Source: Longicatena sp. | GTDB lineage: Bacteria > Bacillota_I > Bacilli_A > Erysipelotrichales > Erysipelotrichaceae | DNA length: 15,691 nucleotides | Assembly (NCBI GenBank): GCA_020025055.1 | Contig: JAHHST010000033.1 | Coordinates: forward strand, 1-15,691 | Direction: 5' to 3' | Shown: one piece after another, positions 15,045 to 15,691 of the stretch | Layout: each line of letters opens with the position of its first letter | Numbering within the stretch: the first letter of the stretch is position 1 | Translations under genes and position numbers: made by a program | Notes under the pieces: model-generated | What the model was told of the DNA's origin: nothing | Database searches by the model: none | The model's input: the letters and a program-made list of their open reading frames with translations, nothing else

Positions 15045-15433
15045 GCTAACCCCTCCTTCATTGTACATATTAAACGAAAACTCTCTACAACTTCATCATT
15101 TACCAGAACATCATATTCCACAACAATAATATTTTCCTTTTTTATATATTTATGCGTAAATATGACCATTGGAATCGTTCCATATTCTGATTCTATTGAT
15201 CCATCTGTTTTTTTATTCTCTTGAAATGTTAAATTCGTAATCATTTCGCCTTCCCTATAAATACTTAAAGTATCAGAATTAGCTACTAGTTTAACTTTTG
15301 TTTCTTTATCATTTTCAAGATATTCCAAAGTGATTTCATCCATTACAGTTGGTATTTCTAAATACCCACAAAACAAGATATTACGTGTTTTTGAATCTAA
15401 TTGCGTTTGTTTAACTTCTACTAACTTTTTCAT
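15041..15433 (-). CDS. DUF1934 (YwiB-like) beta-barrel protein
   Basis: From the ATG at 15433 it has 130 residues. It has alternating short beta-strand patterns and the conserved C-terminal features of DUF1934: SEYGTIPMVIFTHKYI, then IVVEYDVLVNDEVVESFRL. No signal peptide or membrane segment is seen, so it is probably a cytosolic calycin-like barrel. The molecular function is unknown in the family. An ATG six codons upstream (15451) has no ribosome binding site and coincides with the predicted transcription start. The chosen ATG has GGTGAG close before it. In B. subtilis ywiB likewise precedes argS and rpoE, which strengthens the assignment. The stop overlaps the argS start by 4 nt. Confidence 0.82.
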   Translation of the reverse strand: MKKLVEVKQTQLDSKTRNILFCGYLEIPTVMDEITLEYLENDKETKVKLVANSDTLSIYREGEMITNLTFQENKKTDGSIESEYGTIPMVIFTHKYIKKENIIVVEYDVLVNDEVVESFRLICTMKEGLA

Positions 15434-15455
15434 GTACTCACCACTTATCATGAGA

Positions 15456-15483
15456 ATTATAGCAGAAAAAGTCTAACGTGCAA
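15456..15483 (-). promoter_or_regulatory. Extended -10 promoter of the DUF1934-argS-rpoE operon
   Basis: On the minus strand TATAAT (15456-15461) carries the extended TG element (TGCTATAAT). TTGCAC (15478-15483) lies 16 bp upstream. The predicted start near 15449 leaves a leader of about 16 nt and argues for the downstream ATG of the first gene. Confidence 0.75.
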
Positions 15484-15552
15484 GTATTTTTTAACTTTAA
15501 ATCAAACATTTTTTCATATATTTCATTAGAATATGCATTTTTTAGAAAAATA

Positions 15553-15599
15553 TATTCTAATATTAGAATAATATTCTACTATTAGATGTTCTACTATTA
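15553..15599. repeat. Palindrome and direct-repeat cluster in the right-hand intergenic region
   Basis: TATTCTAATATTAGAATA (15553-15570) is a perfect 18-bp palindrome. TTCTACTATTA then occurs twice (15574-15584 and 15589-15599, period 15). ATTAGAATAT at 15526-15535 matches the palindrome's right arm. The motif TTCTA-n-TATTA(GA) is thus present in several copies within 75 bp. No coding frame is visible in 15452-15691. The cluster could be binding sites for a dimeric regulator, serving the operon to the left or a gene beyond the window. Confidence 0.6.
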
Positions 15600-15691
15600 T
15601 AATATAATTTTTTAAACATTTATATGTAAAAATTCTGATTGAATATGTAATATTTAATTTATTTTGCATTATTCCTATCCTTATATTATAT

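Noticed and set aside
56..15433. Defence, phage or mobile-element system
   Set aside because: Looked for integrase, transposase, restriction, toxin-antitoxin and terminal repeats on both strands. None were found and all genes read as housekeeping or transport.
15452..15691. Replication origin or CRISPR-like array in the repeat-rich right end
   Set aside because: No DnaA box of the TTATCCACA type was seen. The repeats are short, degenerate and without unique spacers of constant length, so neither interpretation holds.

Overview
The window is low-GC (roughly 30%) bacterial DNA. Every supported protein gene lies on the minus strand, so transcription runs from right to left. Consensus sigma-A type promoters, strong AAGGAGG ribosome binding sites, a T-box riboswitch, RpoE (delta), a YtrA-type GntR repressor and the gene order all indicate Bacillota. 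The protein character fits Erysipelotrichia or a close relative, but I cannot name the species. This reads as chromosomal housekeeping DNA. I see no phage genes, insertion sequences, CRISPR array, tRNA or rRNA.

Layout in the direction of transcription. (1) 15691-15452 is an AT-rich intergenic stretch with an 18-bp perfect palindrome and related repeats. (2) 15433-13056 is an operon of a DUF1934 (YwiB-like) gene, argS and rpoE, with an extended -10 promoter and a strong terminator. (3) 12932-12060 is a single-gene fba unit with its own terminator. (4) 11913-10134 encodes a small zinc-ribbon membrane protein and an RDD membrane domain fused to a PHP domain that has lost most of its metal ligands. 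(5) 10072-7631 is metG under a consensus promoter and a methionine T-box (specifier AUG), followed by a 63-residue membrane protein. (6) 7606-4874 is a self-regulated GntR / ABC ATPase / ABC permease operon with a near-perfect 31-bp palindromic operator. (7) 4825-4503 is rpmE with its own promoter, leader hairpin and terminator. (8) 4388-2347 is prfA-prmC, the release factor and its methyltransferase, with a 4-nt overlap. (9) 2244-56 is a second zinc-ribbon membrane protein followed by mnmG.

Most genes serve translation: argS and metG charge tRNA, rpmE is a ribosomal protein, prfA and prmC handle termination, and mnmG modifies the tRNA wobble base. The backbone argS-rpoE-...-fba-...-rpmE-...-prfA-prmC follows the Bacillus subtilis order. 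The block between fba and rpmE (zinc ribbon, RDD-PHP, metG, GntR-ABC) replaces what B. subtilis has there.

The most unusual item is the RDD-PHP protein, which looks like a membrane-anchored pseudo-phosphoesterase. Also worth attention are the rpmE leader hairpin, the GntR operator and the palindrome cluster at the right edge. I found no convincing evidence of a wholly new multi-gene system.
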